Numbered from the stretch's first letter, positions 1 through 8,866 are shown. The stretch: DNA of 64,000 bases from Halobacillus sp. Nhm2S1 (GCF_019599545.1 NZ_JAIEZV010000004.1:434001-498000); one strand, 5' to 3'. Program-made: numbers and translations. Notes: generated from the letters alone by a model not told the origin.

Positions 1-270
1 CTGTCCTGGCTTCGACGGCTGCGGCCCTCGCTTGAACGTGATGAATCCATTCAAAAAGGACTCCAACATGCTGTTGGTGCATTTGATGTGGTCTTCATCT
101 TCGTAAACATCATCATCTTCCGCATCATAACTATCTTCTGACTTAGTGAGGACCTTTTGAACTTCTTCTTTTGTAAGTTCGACTCCGCCAAGCTTGAATA
201 TTTCAATCATATCTTGGTCTTTGATATCAAGGGCGTACCTTAATCGAATCAGAATGTCATTATTATCCAT
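1..270 (-). CDS. DUF1456 (YehS-type) protein, C-terminus beyond window
   Basis: Reading leftwards from an ATG at 270, 90 codons stay open to the window edge. The protein starts MDNNDILIRLRYALDIKD and carries IFKLGGVELTKEEV followed by an acidic linker and then LESFLNGFI. This matches the duplicated helical repeat of the DUF1456/YehS family, of unknown biochemical function. The linker (DAEDDDVYEDED) is unusually acidic, as is common in salt-adapted bacteria. The start is preceded by GGAGGTTTATAA, a good ribosome binding site. The family assignment is from recognised sequence pattern; the full length cannot be judged. Confidence 0.8.
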   Translation of the reverse strand, partial: MDNNDILIRLRYALDIKDQDMIEIFKLGGVELTKEEVQKVLTKSEDSYDAEDDDVYEDEDHIKCTNSMLESFLNGFITFKRGPQPSKPGQ

Positions 271-478
271 TTATAAACCTCCAAACTATAGCCTTCACAC
301 TACAGCAATTTCAGAAAAACTTTCAAGTTCTAATCATAACATGTTCCACTACGAGTTAGTGTAACCGAACGGTGGAAGTTCTAAGCGAATCCTAGGTTAG
401 ACGGCCACTGCTGGGTAAAGTCGTGATTTCTACTGAGAGCTGTTGAAAGAAACATCCCTGACTTTCTTCTTTCCCATT

Positions 479-516
479 AAAAAGGCCCACCCAATTTAAT
501 GGAAGAGCCTCTTTTG
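479..516 (-). terminator. Probable terminator after the alpha-glucosidase
   Basis: On the minus strand AGGCTC pairs with GGGCCT across an 18-nt loop and is followed by TTTTT. The stem is short and the loop long, so this is moderate evidence only. It lies just beyond the stop of the alpha-glucosidase, the last gene of the operon. Confidence 0.4.
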
Positions 517-541
517 TTCACTATGAAAATTCCTCTAACCC

Positions 542-2188
542 TTACTCAATCTTACACACCCTCGCCTCAAACGGTTGTAAAAGTGACCGTTCAAATGGGT
601 CAGCGTAATTACACAAAAGCACACGGTTCGTTGATAACTCAACCGGACAGTCAAAAAATGCCCTTTCAGATGATAAATTAGCTAAAATCAGATACTTCCC
701 TTCTTCACCCGAACGAATATAACTGAAAATCTGATCATGTTGCTCTAAAAAAAGCGCAAAGTCTCCATAAATAAGTGCCTTTTCCTGCTTCCGGATTTGA
801 ATCATTTTTTTATAATAACAAAAAATTGAACCACTATTATTTTGCTCCTCAGCAACATTGATTTCTCTAAAATTCGGGTTCACTTTTAACCAAGGGTGCC
901 CTGTAGTAAATCCAGCTGAATCTTCGGCAGACCATTGCATAGGCGTCCGGGAATTATCCCTACCTGTTCTCCATATAACGGACATCACTTCTTCATGAGG
1001 TACGCCTTTTTCCGTCTCCTTCTTATAAAAATTTTTTATGGCTACGTCATCATAATCTTCTATGGATGGGAACTGGACATTCGTCATCCCGATTTCCTGA
1101 CCTTGATAAATGAAAGGGGTTCCTTGCATAAAGAAGTAAAGAGTAGCCAGACATTTACTTGATTCCACTCGATACGGGCCATGGTCTCCAAGGATGGAAA
1201 CGGTTCTTGGAAGATCGTGATTTTCCAAGAACAGAGCATTCCATCCTTTCCTGTTCAAAGAGGTTTGCCATTTAGTGAAGATTTCTTTTAATTCATGGAT
1301 GTCCACCTTTTCCTTGCTTCTCTCCCAAAGTCCAACATGCTCGAACTGGAAAATCATATTGAACTTCCCACCTTTTTCACCAACCCACTGATCCGCTTCT
1401 TCTACGCTTACCCCATTTGCTTCTCCAACTGTCATGATGTCATAGTTAGAGAAAGTCTCCTCCACGAGTTCATCCAGGAAGGTTTGGATGCCTTCCCTAT
1501 TTCGGTGACCCTCATGCGAAGGAACAAACGTGTGTCCTTCGATTTCAGGAAGATCAGGGTACCCAGGTACTTTCTTAATATGGGAAATGGCGTCAATTCG
1601 AAAGCCGTCAATCCCCTTGTCCAACCACCAGTTCACCATGTTATACAACTCTTGACGAACCTTTGGGTTTTCCCAATTCAAATCAGGTTGTTTTTTGGAA
1701 AACACATGCATGTAATATTCTTCTGTCTTCTCATCGTATTCCCAAATTGAACCTTCGAAAATGGATGCCCAGTTATTGGGTTCCTTCCCATCTTTACCTG
1801 GGTGCCAAATATAATAATCTCGATAAGGGTTTTCTTTAGAAGACTTGGACTCTTTAAACCATGGATGCTCATCTGATGTATGGTTGATCACTAAATCCAT
1901 AATCAGCTTCATCCCTCTGTTATGGACGTCACGCAAAAGCTCATCAAAGTCTCTCATTGTACCGAACTCATCCATGATCTTTTGATAGTCGCTGATATCA
2001 TAGCCGTTATCATCATTGGGAGATTCGTACACAGGGGATAGCCAAATCACATCAATCCCTAAATCTTGTAAGTAATCCAACTTGCTTTGAACACCCAGCA
2101 AATCTCCTATTCCATCTCCATCCGCATCCTTAAAACTTCTTGGATATACTTGATACACAACTGCTTCTTTCCACCATTGTTTTTCCAT
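542..2188 (-). CDS. GH13 alpha-glucosidase, predicted alpha-1,4 preference
   Basis: Cytoplasmic glycoside hydrolase family 13 enzyme of 548 residues, the usual size of the oligo-1,6-glucosidase/alpha-glucosidase group. Visible motifs: WWKEAVVYQVYPRSF at the N-terminus, DLVINHTS near 98-105, GFRIDA with nucleophile Asp199, MTVGEANG with acid/base Glu256, and FLENHD with Asp325. The residue after the nucleophile is Ala200; in this subfamily Val at this site goes with alpha-1,6 specificity and Ala/Gly/Thr with alpha-1,4, so maltose or maltooligosaccharides are the likelier substrates. It is the last gene of the ABC operon, 18 bp after the MalG-type permease, so it probably hydrolyses the imported sugar. 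No signal peptide. Confidence 0.9.
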   Translation of the reverse strand: MEKQWWKEAVVYQVYPRSFKDADGDGIGDLLGVQSKLDYLQDLGIDVIWLSPVYESPNDDNGYDISDYQKIMDEFGTMRDFDELLRDVHNRGMKLIMDLVINHTSDEHPWFKESKSSKENPYRDYYIWHPGKDGKEPNNWASIFEGSIWEYDEKTEEYYMHVFSKKQPDLNWENPKVRQELYNMVNWWLDKGIDGFRIDAISHIKKVPGYPDLPEIEGHTFVPSHEGHRNREGIQTFLDELVEETFSNYDIMTVGEANGVSVEEADQWVGEKGGKFNMIFQFEHVGLWERSKEKVDIHELKEIFTKWQTSLNRKGWNALFLENHDLPRTVSILGDHGPYRVESSKCLATLYFFMQGTPFIYQGQEIGMTNVQFPSIEDYDDVAIKNFYKKETEKGVPHEEVMSVIWRTGRDNSRTPMQWSAEDSAGFTTGHPWLKVNPNFREINVAEEQNNSGSIFCYYKKMIQIRKQEKALIYGDFALFLEQHDQIFSYIRSGEEGKYLILANLSSERAFFDCPVELSTNRVLLCNYADPFERSLLQPFEARVCKIE

Positions 2189-2206
2189 CCTTCTCCCCCT
2201 CTAAAT

Positions 2207-3031
2207 CTACTTAACAGCTCCTTCAGAAACACCGTTGATGATTTGTTTTTGTGCAAAAAAGTAAAAGATGATGACCGGAATGACCGCTATACTAAGTCCT
2301 GCCAAAGCTAAATGCCACTGCTTGGTGTACTGTCCGAAGAAATAGAACATCTTCAACGGAATCGTAGCATTCGCTTCTCCAAGGACAAGAGAAGGTAACA
2401 AATAATCATTCCAAATCCATATGACATTCAAAATGGCGACGGTTACTGATATCGGTTTCAGTAACGGGAAAATGACATACCAGAACAATTGGAATCGATT
2501 CGCCCCATCAATAATCGCCGCTTCATCCAACGCTTTCGGGATTCCCGTTAAAGCCCCGTGGTACAAGAATATGGACAAGCTGCACCCAAAACCGAGGTAC
2601 ATGAAAATAAGCCCAGGAGCATTCAACATATTCACGGAACCAAACATGGAAATCAAAGGGATCATCACGGACTGGAAAGGAATTAACATAGCGGCTACGA
2701 AAACAAAGAAGAATACTCCACTTAACTTACTTTTGTTCCGGTTTAACGCATAGGCCGCCATGGAGGAAAATAAAATGATAATTGCTATACTCAACGTTGA
2801 AATCAGTATTGAATTGAACAAAGACTTCAGGAAGGTGAGCTCCTCAAAAGCTTGAATGAAATTACCGATGTTCAACGTTTCGGGCAGGCCCAATACACCA
2901 CTGAAAATTTCTCTTTTCGTCTTGAATGCATTGACGATCATCAAATAAAAAGGAGCCAGCCAAATCAAACCAAGGACGATTCCGAACACTTCCAGACCTA
3001 ATAAGTTCCGACGCTCTTTATTTCTCCGCAT
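2207..3031 (-). CDS. Carbohydrate ABC transporter permease, MalG type
   Basis: Polytopic inner-membrane permease of 274 residues with about six hydrophobic segments. The binding-protein-dependent transport (EAA) loop EAAIIDGANRFQLFWYVIFP is present in the C-terminal half; it contacts the ATPase. The start codon directly abuts the stop of the upstream permease, with GAGAGGTGG as ribosome binding site, so the two are translationally linked. Together with the MalF-type partner it would form the channel for an alpha-glucoside. No ATPase is encoded in the cluster; in Bacillaceae a shared MsmX-type ATPase elsewhere usually serves such importers (inference). Confidence 0.92.
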   Translation of the reverse strand: MRRNKERRNLLGLEVFGIVLGLIWLAPFYLMIVNAFKTKREIFSGVLGLPETLNIGNFIQAFEELTFLKSLFNSILISTLSIAIIILFSSMAAYALNRNKSKLSGVFFFVFVAAMLIPFQSVMIPLISMFGSVNMLNAPGLIFMYLGFGCSLSIFLYHGALTGIPKALDEAAIIDGANRFQLFWYVIFPLLKPISVTVAILNVIWIWNDYLLPSLVLGEANATIPLKMFYFFGQYTKQWHLALAGLSIAVIPVIIFYFFAQKQIINGVSEGAVK

Positions 3032-3898
3032 TTACATTTCCACCTCTCGTTTCTTGTTGTAAAATACCTGCGTCAATGCAATGACAGCTACAATCAAGAA
3101 GAAAATGACAGCTTTCGCTTGCGCATAGGCCATTTCATTATCAGAAAAAGCCGTCCTTACGATCTCCATCGCCACCATCTGGGTCGAATTGAAAGGTCCT
3201 CCATTCGTTAAAGAAAGGTTTTGATCGTAAATTTTGAAACCCATCGATAACGTTAAAAACATACTTACAGTAAAAGCTGGTGCAACCAATGGAAAAGTGA
3301 TATTTTTGAACCGCTGGACACTGCTCGCTCCATCGATCTTAGCCGCTTCAATTAACTCTTTAGGAATATTCTCAAGATAAGCAATATAAATAATCATGAT
3401 ATAGCCCGCCATTTGCCAAGCGGTTAAGATGACAAGCCCCCAAAATCCTGTACTCGTTGTAGACAGCCATCCTTGTAAAGCTTCCGATCCAATTCTATTT
3501 CCGATATCAGAAAAGACATTAATGAAAATAAACTGCCAGATGAAACCTAAAATCAACCCCCCAATCAAGTTCGGCATGAAGAAGATCGTTCGAAGCCAGT
3601 TATTGGAGCGGATGCTTCTCGTGACTAATAACGCCAACCCCAACCCCAACCCCATGGCATTTAATAAAAGGACGGTGACGACTGCGAACTTGACTGTAAA
3701 CCAAATCGAATTTAAAAACTCAGCCTCCTGGAACAACTGTACATAGTTTTGGAAGCCTACGAAAGAATTCGCTACAAGACCATTCCAATCCGTAAAAGAA
3801 AAAAGGAATCCGTAAACAAAGGGAACAACAACCACCAATAAAAGACTTAAAACCACAGGACTCAGGAACAACCAAAACCAAGGACTCCGATTACTCAT
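3032..3898 (-). CDS. Carbohydrate ABC transporter permease, MalF type
   Basis: Membrane permease of 288 residues with the EAA loop EAAKIDGASSVQRFKNITFP. The chosen start is the ATG at 3898 (MSNRSPWFW), because GAGGAGG lies six bases before it; an upstream ATG at 3916 overlaps that ribosome binding site and is less likely. It lies between the binding-protein gene and the MalG-type permease. A terminator hairpin separates it from the binding-protein gene, which probably lowers permease expression relative to the binding protein. Confidence 0.92.
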   Translation of the reverse strand: MSNRSPWFWLFLSPVVLSLLLVVVVPFVYGFLFSFTDWNGLVANSFVGFQNYVQLFQEAEFLNSIWFTVKFAVVTVLLLNAMGLGLGLALLVTRSIRSNNWLRTIFFMPNLIGGLILGFIWQFIFINVFSDIGNRIGSEALQGWLSTTSTGFWGLVILTAWQMAGYIMIIYIAYLENIPKELIEAAKIDGASSVQRFKNITFPLVAPAFTVSMFLTLSMGFKIYDQNLSLTNGGPFNSTQMVAMEIVRTAFSDNEMAYAQAKAVIFFLIVAVIALTQVFYNKKREVEM

Positions 3899-3921
3899 AT
3901 CATTCCTCCTCTTCATTTTTT

Positions 3922-3963
3922 AAAAAAAGGGCTAACATGTCAGATGTACACCGAATGTTAGCC
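3922..3963 (-). terminator. Intra-operon terminator between binding protein and permeases
   Basis: Minus strand: GGCTAACAT, a 16-nt loop, ATGTTAGCC, then a run of seven T. The perfect 9-bp stem and T-run make a classic intrinsic terminator placed inside the operon. Partial read-through would give more binding protein than permease. Confidence 0.75.
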
Positions 3964-3972
3964 TTTAACCTT

Positions 3973-5253
3973 CTATTGGTCCATTTTCGTCCACTCTTGT
4001 TTAGAATCTTTGACTAGCTTATCCCATGTCATTTCTCCGTCAATATATTTCTGAACGTTTGATCCGACATAATCGCCCCAGGTGCCAGGATATCCAAGAA
4101 AGACCCATCCAGTCGTTTGATTCTCAGAAGCGTATTGGTAAATCTCTTTGGACAATGGGTCAGAGATTTCGTCTGTATTATAGCCCTCATAAGCAGGGAT
4201 GAAATTGAACTCATTGAGCACGTAGTCCTTACCTACATCGGATGTGTACATCCAGTCAAGAAAGTCTTTAGCCGCTTGGACCGTTTCATCATCACTATTA
4301 TTATTGACTGCCCAGTAGTTCGGAACACCGACTGGAAGCTTACCTTCCTCTCCTTCCACCGGAATCGGCAAAATTCCCATACCTTCTTTTGCAAAATCAG
4401 GATCCATCTGCTCAACAGAAGGATAGACCCAATTCCCCTGTTGAATAATCGCTACTTCCTGGAGGGAGAAATACTGTTCTACTTGCTGGGAATAGTCCAA
4501 ACTTAACGTTGGTTGAATGGAATAATCGTTTTGCAAGTCAATCATACGTTTGTATTCTTTATTTCTCTCAAATTGCACGTCTTCCGCCTGATAGGCCTCC
4601 ATTACCATATGGTCAAACTCTGGAGCAAGGTAGACGTTTGATAAGTGGTTTCCTGGAACCCACTTCTCTTTCGCAGGAAAGGCGAAAACGGCTTCGATCC
4701 CGAGTTCATCCTTCTGGCTATCCAAGGTTTGTACCGCATTCTCCAAGTCTTCATAAGTTAAAATTTCAGATGGGTCGATGCCCGCCTCTTTAAACATGTC
4801 TTTGTTGTAAATCAACCCATACCCTTCTTGGTTAAAAGGAAGACCATGCAATTCCCCGTCTTTCGTGACCGGGTTTAAAGTTCCCTCTAGAGCCAAGTCA
4901 GCAAGTTCCGTATCCGAGAGGTCCGCTAAATATTCTTCATAATTAGCCGACTCCGTTGGACCTGCAATACTGAAAATTTCCGGTTCATCCCCGGATGCAA
5001 ACTTCGTCTTTAGTGATCCAGCATAGTCAGATCCTCCCCCGACACTTGTAATTTTGATGTCGATATCCGGGTTTTCTTCTTCGTACTTCTCGGCTAGTTC
5101 TTCAAATTGATCGTTGAACTCGACTTTCCCTTGAAAAATTTCGATTGTTGTCGCATTCTCAGAGCTTTCAGAAGAAGAACCCGCTCCAAAGGAACAACCA
5201 GCTAAAACCCCAGCAAACAAGACGGACGCCAATGCAGCACCTTTCTTTTTCAT
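3973..5253 (-). CDS. Sugar ABC transporter substrate-binding lipoprotein
   Basis: Extracellular solute-binding protein family 1, 426 residues. The signal peptide MKKKGAALASVLFAGVLAGC ends in a lipobox (LAGC), so the protein is lipid-anchored outside the membrane. The mature part carries a Ser/Glu-rich linker, then family features such as ADLSDTELADLA and QGNWVYPSVEQ. Start chosen at ATG 5253 because AAAGGAG lies eight bases upstream; a GTG at 5262 sits against that site. First gene of the alpha-glucoside operon, under a promoter overlapped by LacI-type operators. Confidence 0.92.
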   Translation of the reverse strand: MKKKGAALASVLFAGVLAGCSFGAGSSSESSENATTIEIFQGKVEFNDQFEELAEKYEEENPDIDIKITSVGGGSDYAGSLKTKFASGDEPEIFSIAGPTESANYEEYLADLSDTELADLALEGTLNPVTKDGELHGLPFNQEGYGLIYNKDMFKEAGIDPSEILTYEDLENAVQTLDSQKDELGIEAVFAFPAKEKWVPGNHLSNVYLAPEFDHMVMEAYQAEDVQFERNKEYKRMIDLQNDYSIQPTLSLDYSQQVEQYFSLQEVAIIQQGNWVYPSVEQMDPDFAKEGMGILPIPVEGEEGKLPVGVPNYWAVNNNSDDETVQAAKDFLDWMYTSDVGKDYVLNEFNFIPAYEGYNTDEISDPLSKEIYQYASENQTTGWVFLGYPGTWGDYVGSNVQKYIDGEMTWDKLVKDSKQEWTKMDQ

Positions 5254-5269
5254 ACCATCCACTCCTTTG

Positions 5270-5283
5270 TGATATCGGTTTCA
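5270..5283. promoter_or_regulatory. LacI-type operator 1
   Basis: TGATATCGGTTTCA, an imperfect palindrome identical in 14 bases to operator 2. It lies in the leader, about 17 bp before the binding-protein start, so bound repressor would also block elongation or translation. Confidence 0.75.
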
Positions 5284-5347
5284 CACAAGATTAAAAAAAT
5301 ATTACGATGGACTTAACTAAAAACCAGAGGAGACAATTCAACACATG

Positions 5348-5361
5348 TGATATCGGTTTCA
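5348..5361. promoter_or_regulatory. LacI-type operator 2
   Basis: TGATATCGGTTTCA, same sequence as operator 1, 78 bp away and downstream of the promoter. The spacing could allow looping between repressor dimers (inference). Confidence 0.75.
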
Positions 5362-5433
5362 TAAACGACAAAAAATAAATGACTGTATCCACCGGCTTGG
5401 AAGATCTTAATATGCATATCTTGATTAATTCGT

Positions 5434-5462
5434 ATTATACACATATATGATAACGGTTTCAA
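5434..5462 (-). promoter_or_regulatory. Sigma-A promoter of the alpha-glucoside operon
   Basis: Minus strand TTGAAA, 17-bp spacer, TATAAT: near-consensus. Operator 3 overlaps the -35 box, so repressor binding would exclude polymerase. The leader to the first start codon is about 180 nt and contains operators 1 and 2. Confidence 0.75.
5448..5461. promoter_or_regulatory. LacI-type operator 3
   Basis: TGATAACGGTTTCA, one base different from operators 1 and 2, overlapping the -35 box of the operon promoter. Confidence 0.75.
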
Positions 5463-5480
5463 CAGTCGTTTTTATATTTT

Positions 5481-6473
5481 TTATGTGGAAGATCGAATGA
5501 CTAGTTCCACGGAAAGTTCTTTATGCTTTTGGTCTAAGGGTTGATTTTTCAGTAAGCGCAACAGCATATCTACTGATATCGTCCCCATTTCCTTAATCGG
5601 CTGCTGGATCGTAGTCAGGGCTGGATCGATCATTTCAGCGATCGGTTGATCATCAAATCCCATGACAGCGAGATCCTCTGGAATTTTCATACCAAGAGAT
5701 TTCGCTTCCAGAATGACACCGGCTGCAATTTCATCACTTCCCGTGAAGATGGCATCCGGCTTCTCGTTCATCCCTGCAATTTGTCTCATGACATGTCTGC
5801 CGTCCTCGATCGTATGTTTATTGATGAAGACCCAAGCAGTATTAATATTGATTTGATGATCGTTCAGCGCTTTTTGAAAGCCGATGTTTCGGTCCTTGTC
5901 CTTACCATCATCAACGAAAAGCCCACCGGTGCAATAAGCAATTTTTCGATATCCTCGATCAAGCAAATGCTTCGTTCCTATATAGGCGGCTTTTGACTGA
6001 TCTACACGTACTACCGGAATTTCCGATTGGCTCAAATATTCATTACAAAAAAGGATGGGACCAAATCTCGTATAGGATTCAATCACTTCCCTTTCGTTCT
6101 CGATAGCCGTCATAATCAGACCATCCACTTGCTTCGTCTTCAGTAAGTTTAAAAAGTATAATTCCTTATCTTTTTTCTCATCACTTTGAAACATAAGCAC
6201 CTGATAATTGTTTTCATAAGCCACCTGCTCTAAAGCATCAACCAAATAGGAAAAGAAAGGATTTACGATTCTGGGCACAATGACTCCGATCGTGTTGGTC
6301 AATTGCCCCCGCAATCTTCTCGCTGATGGGTTTGGCTGATAACCAAGCTCCTCCATCGCCTTGTAAACAAGCTCACGTTTTTCTTTAGAGATATAAGGAT
6401 GATTGTTGATGACCCGAGAAACCGTCGCTTTGGATAGCCCTGTCCTTTCGGCTACATCTGAAATCGTCGCCAT
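5481..6473 (-). CDS. LacI family transcriptional regulator of the alpha-glucoside operon
   Basis: Regulator of 330 residues: N-terminal helix-turn-helix (MATISDVAERTGLSKATVS), hinge around NPSARRLRGQLTNTIG, then a periplasmic-binding-protein-like sensor domain. Start chosen at ATG 6473; GGAGTG lies six bases upstream and the GTG at 6482 falls inside that site. It sits directly upstream of the ABC operon in the same direction. Three near-identical operators lie between them and a fourth lies upstream of this gene, so it probably represses both the operon and itself. The inducer is unknown; a maltose-like sugar is the natural guess. Confidence 0.92.
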   Translation of the reverse strand: MATISDVAERTGLSKATVSRVINNHPYISKEKRELVYKAMEELGYQPNPSARRLRGQLTNTIGVIVPRIVNPFFSYLVDALEQVAYENNYQVLMFQSDEKKDKELYFLNLLKTKQVDGLIMTAIENEREVIESYTRFGPILFCNEYLSQSEIPVVRVDQSKAAYIGTKHLLDRGYRKIAYCTGGLFVDDGKDKDRNIGFQKALNDHQININTAWVFINKHTIEDGRHVMRQIAGMNEKPDAIFTGSDEIAAGVILEAKSLGMKIPEDLAVMGFDDQPIAEMIDPALTTIQQPIKEMGTISVDMLLRLLKNQPLDQKHKELSVELVIRSST

Positions 6474-6494
6474 ATCGTTCACTCCATTGTTTTA

Positions 6495-6508
6495 TGAAAT
6501 CAGTTTCA
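6495..6508. promoter_or_regulatory. LacI-type operator 4 (autoregulatory)
   Basis: TGAAATCAGTTTCA, matching the operators upstream of the ABC operon (TGATATCGGTTTCA). It lies 21 bp before the regulator start, suggesting autoregulation. Confidence 0.65.
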
Positions 6509-6573
6509 TAACCATCATATCTTATTCCCTTCTCAGATTCAATTTATTCTCACAATAAAATTAAGAAGGAGCA

Positions 6574-7758
6574 TCATATCCATCTATTCAATTCCTCTGC
6601 AAAAGACTTTCCATCCATCAGCCTCTTGCCTCCCCCTTGAACAAAGTTCGGTTTACCTCCACCTTTCCCTTCAATAAGAGGCATCGCTTGTTTCGCTATG
6701 TCGTTCATATTCCGCTCGATGCGATCTCCGCGAGCAAGTATGAACTGCAGTTGTTCTTCCTGTTCACTAATGAGAATCACATACGCTTCAGGCGCTTCTT
6801 CGATGATAGCTTTCCCTAAAGACTGGAGCGTCTTGATTGAACGGTTTTTGAAAACACGCTGGATCACTGATTGTTCTTTAGACACTGAAAGGATTTCCTT
6901 CGCTTCATAGTCAAGGAGTTGCTCCTCCAGTTCAGCGATTTTCCTATCTTTCTCTTTGTTTGCCCTGATCAGTTCTCCAACTTCTCCGACAAGCTGTTGT
7001 TCCGGCTTCGGGACGATCCGTTTCATTTCGGTTAACACCTGATGGTTCTGACCGAGCTTTTGCAAGACCCGATTTCCGCAAACGAACTCTAGGCGCACCT
7101 GCTTTTTGTTTTTTGCCCATCCTAAAAATTTCACAGCCATAACTTCCCCAGTTGAGTGAGGATGAGTGCCACCGCAGCCGTTATAATCAACCTCCGGAAT
7201 AATGACAAGGCGTACGTCTCCTAGAACAGCGAGTGGTTTACGGAGTGGATACTCTCCTGCCTCCGCAACCGACATCCACTTTGTTTCAACCGGGTAGTTG
7301 GAACGGATGATTCCGTTCACCTGTTCTTCCACTTTTTCCAATGTTTCATCAGACAGCTTTTCTGTGTCCAAATCAATGGTCACCGTATCTTTTCCTAAAT
7401 GAAAACTCTTGGTGGGGATATCGAACTGATCGTCAAAAACAGCGGATATGATATGCTGACCACAGTGCTGCTGCATGTGGTCCATGCGTCGCTGTTGATT
7501 AACCTTCCCATGTATCTCCTTTCCTTCTTCAATAAGTTCTTCCTTTATGTAATGTCGTACTTCGTCGTCCACTTCTTCGACATCGAACACCTCAACACCA
7601 TTCAATGTACCTTCATCGTGCGGTTGGCCTCCACCTGTTGGGTAAAACGCTGTTTCTTCGAGGACTACATACAAACCACGTTCATCTTCACCTGCTTTGG
7701 TCACTTTTGAATCAAAATCCATTGTATAAACATCTTCATAGTACAGCTTTCTCGTCAT
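6574..7758 (-). CDS. Alanyl-tRNA editing protein, long AlaX form with DHHA1 domain
   Basis: Free-standing trans-editing protein of 394 residues that deacylates mischarged Ser- or Gly-tRNA(Ala). The zinc-binding editing site is visible as HMQQH (His94, His98) and CGGTH (Cys195, His199); the N-terminal part has TAFYPTGGGQPHD, the alanyl-tRNA synthetase second-additional domain signature. The C-terminal third (about 270-394) has a coiled segment and the DHHA1-type glycine-rich end GKGGGKPNFVQGGG, as in the AlaX-L subtype. Start at ATG 7758 is set by AGGAGG nine bases upstream. It stands alone between the LacI gene and the pfkA-like gene. Confidence 0.9.
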   Translation of the reverse strand: MTRKLYYEDVYTMDFDSKVTKAGEDERGLYVVLEETAFYPTGGGQPHDEGTLNGVEVFDVEEVDDEVRHYIKEELIEEGKEIHGKVNQQRRMDHMQQHCGQHIISAVFDDQFDIPTKSFHLGKDTVTIDLDTEKLSDETLEKVEEQVNGIIRSNYPVETKWMSVAEAGEYPLRKPLAVLGDVRLVIIPEVDYNGCGGTHPHSTGEVMAVKFLGWAKNKKQVRLEFVCGNRVLQKLGQNHQVLTEMKRIVPKPEQQLVGEVGELIRANKEKDRKIAELEEQLLDYEAKEILSVSKEQSVIQRVFKNRSIKTLQSLGKAIIEEAPEAYVILISEQEEQLQFILARGDRIERNMNDIAKQAMPLIEGKGGGKPNFVQGGGKRLMDGKSFAEELNRWI

Positions 7759-7847
7759 TTGGCGTTCTCCTCCTATAAATCCTTGAGTGTATCGTAACAC
7801 GTATAGAATGTCGAAGTGGTCCACTCTCCATTTTTCAACATCCCATC

Positions 7848-7885
7848 CTTCAGAAAAAGAAAGGGCAAGCGTCTACAACGCTTGC
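7848..7885 (-). terminator. Terminator of the pfkA-like gene
   Basis: Minus strand GCAAGCG, 7-nt loop, CGCTTGC, then CCTTTCTTTTTC. A good intrinsic terminator directly after the phosphofructokinase stop. Confidence 0.8.
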
Positions 7886-7897
7886 ACACCTTCTCAT

Positions 7898-8866
7898 TTA
7901 TATAGACAGCCTTCCTGACAACTCATACATGCCCTCATCAATCTTGGACGTCTGAGAAGTCACCTCTTCGAAAGAATAGCTCACAAGTTTATTGTTTTTC
8001 AGACCGACAACCTTGCCAGATTCCTGTGCCAGCAGCAGATCAATAGCATGTGCACCTAATCGACTGGCGAGCACCCTATCTCTCGCCGTTGGAGCTCCCC
8101 CGCGCTGCGTGTGGCCTAAAACGGTGACGCGAGATTCAATCCCGGCTTCTTCTTTCAACTTAGTGTTGAGATCGATTCCACTTACACCACTACCTTCAGC
8201 TACGATGATGATACTGTATCTTTTGTCCCTGGAAGGACCGCTTTTAATCTGCTCTATTATGGTGTTCATGTCCTCTTTTTTCTCAGGGATTAAAATATTC
8301 TCCGCTCCACCAGCAAGACCGGACCATAAGGCCAGATTTCCTGTATCTCTTCCCATCACTTCAATAATCGAGGATTTTTCGTGAGAAGAGGCCGTATCCC
8401 GAATGCGGTCAATATAATCAATAATTGTATTTAACCCTGTATCAAAGCCGATGGCCTCAGCCACACCCGGAATATCATTGTCAATCGTGGCCGGGATGCC
8501 GACACAAGGAAAGTCCTTTCTTTGTAACGAAGCAGCGACTGCTAAGTCTTCTCTTCCACCAATCACAACTAAGGAATCGATTCCTTGTTTGTGCAGGTTT
8601 TCAATAGCTTTTTCCTGACCTGCATCCGTATGAATTTCATCACATGTATAGGATTGCAGGATCGTCCCTCCCCGTTGAATAATAGAACCCACGGATGAGG
8701 CATCCATTTTCTCCAATGATTCATTCAACAGGCCTTGAAAACCATACTTGATTCCAACCATTTCAACGCCGTAATAGATGCCTGACCTTACGACTGATCG
8801 TATGGCTGCGTTCATTCCGGGAGCATCCGCTCCACTCGTTAACACACCAATTCTATCCATCGTCAT
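7898..8866 (-). CDS. ATP-dependent 6-phosphofructokinase paralogue with altered nucleotide site
   Basis: Protein of 322 residues, full length for bacterial PfkA, and colinear with it. Fructose-6-phosphate and catalytic residues are kept: TIDND (catalytic Asp), the Arg in DRIRDT, VMGRD, VAEG, and RVTVLGHTQRGG. The ATP/Mg site is not: the usual TSGGDSPG is TSGADAPG, the usual GGDGS is GGRED (the Mg-binding Asp103 and Gly104 of Geobacillus PfkA become Arg and Glu), and the Arg72 position is Thr. PfkA normally sits next to accDA and pyk; this copy stands alone. It may be a regulatory pseudoenzyme or use another donor (inference). ATG 8866 is preferred over 8860 from its GGAAAG site. Confidence 0.8.
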   Translation of the reverse strand: MTMDRIGVLTSGADAPGMNAAIRSVVRSGIYYGVEMVGIKYGFQGLLNESLEKMDASSVGSIIQRGGTILQSYTCDEIHTDAGQEKAIENLHKQGIDSLVVIGGREDLAVAASLQRKDFPCVGIPATIDNDIPGVAEAIGFDTGLNTIIDYIDRIRDTASSHEKSSIIEVMGRDTGNLALWSGLAGGAENILIPEKKEDMNTIIEQIKSGPSRDKRYSIIIVAEGSGVSGIDLNTKLKEEAGIESRVTVLGHTQRGGAPTARDRVLASRLGAHAIDLLLAQESGKVVGLKNNKLVSYSFEEVTSQTSKIDEGMYELSGRLSI

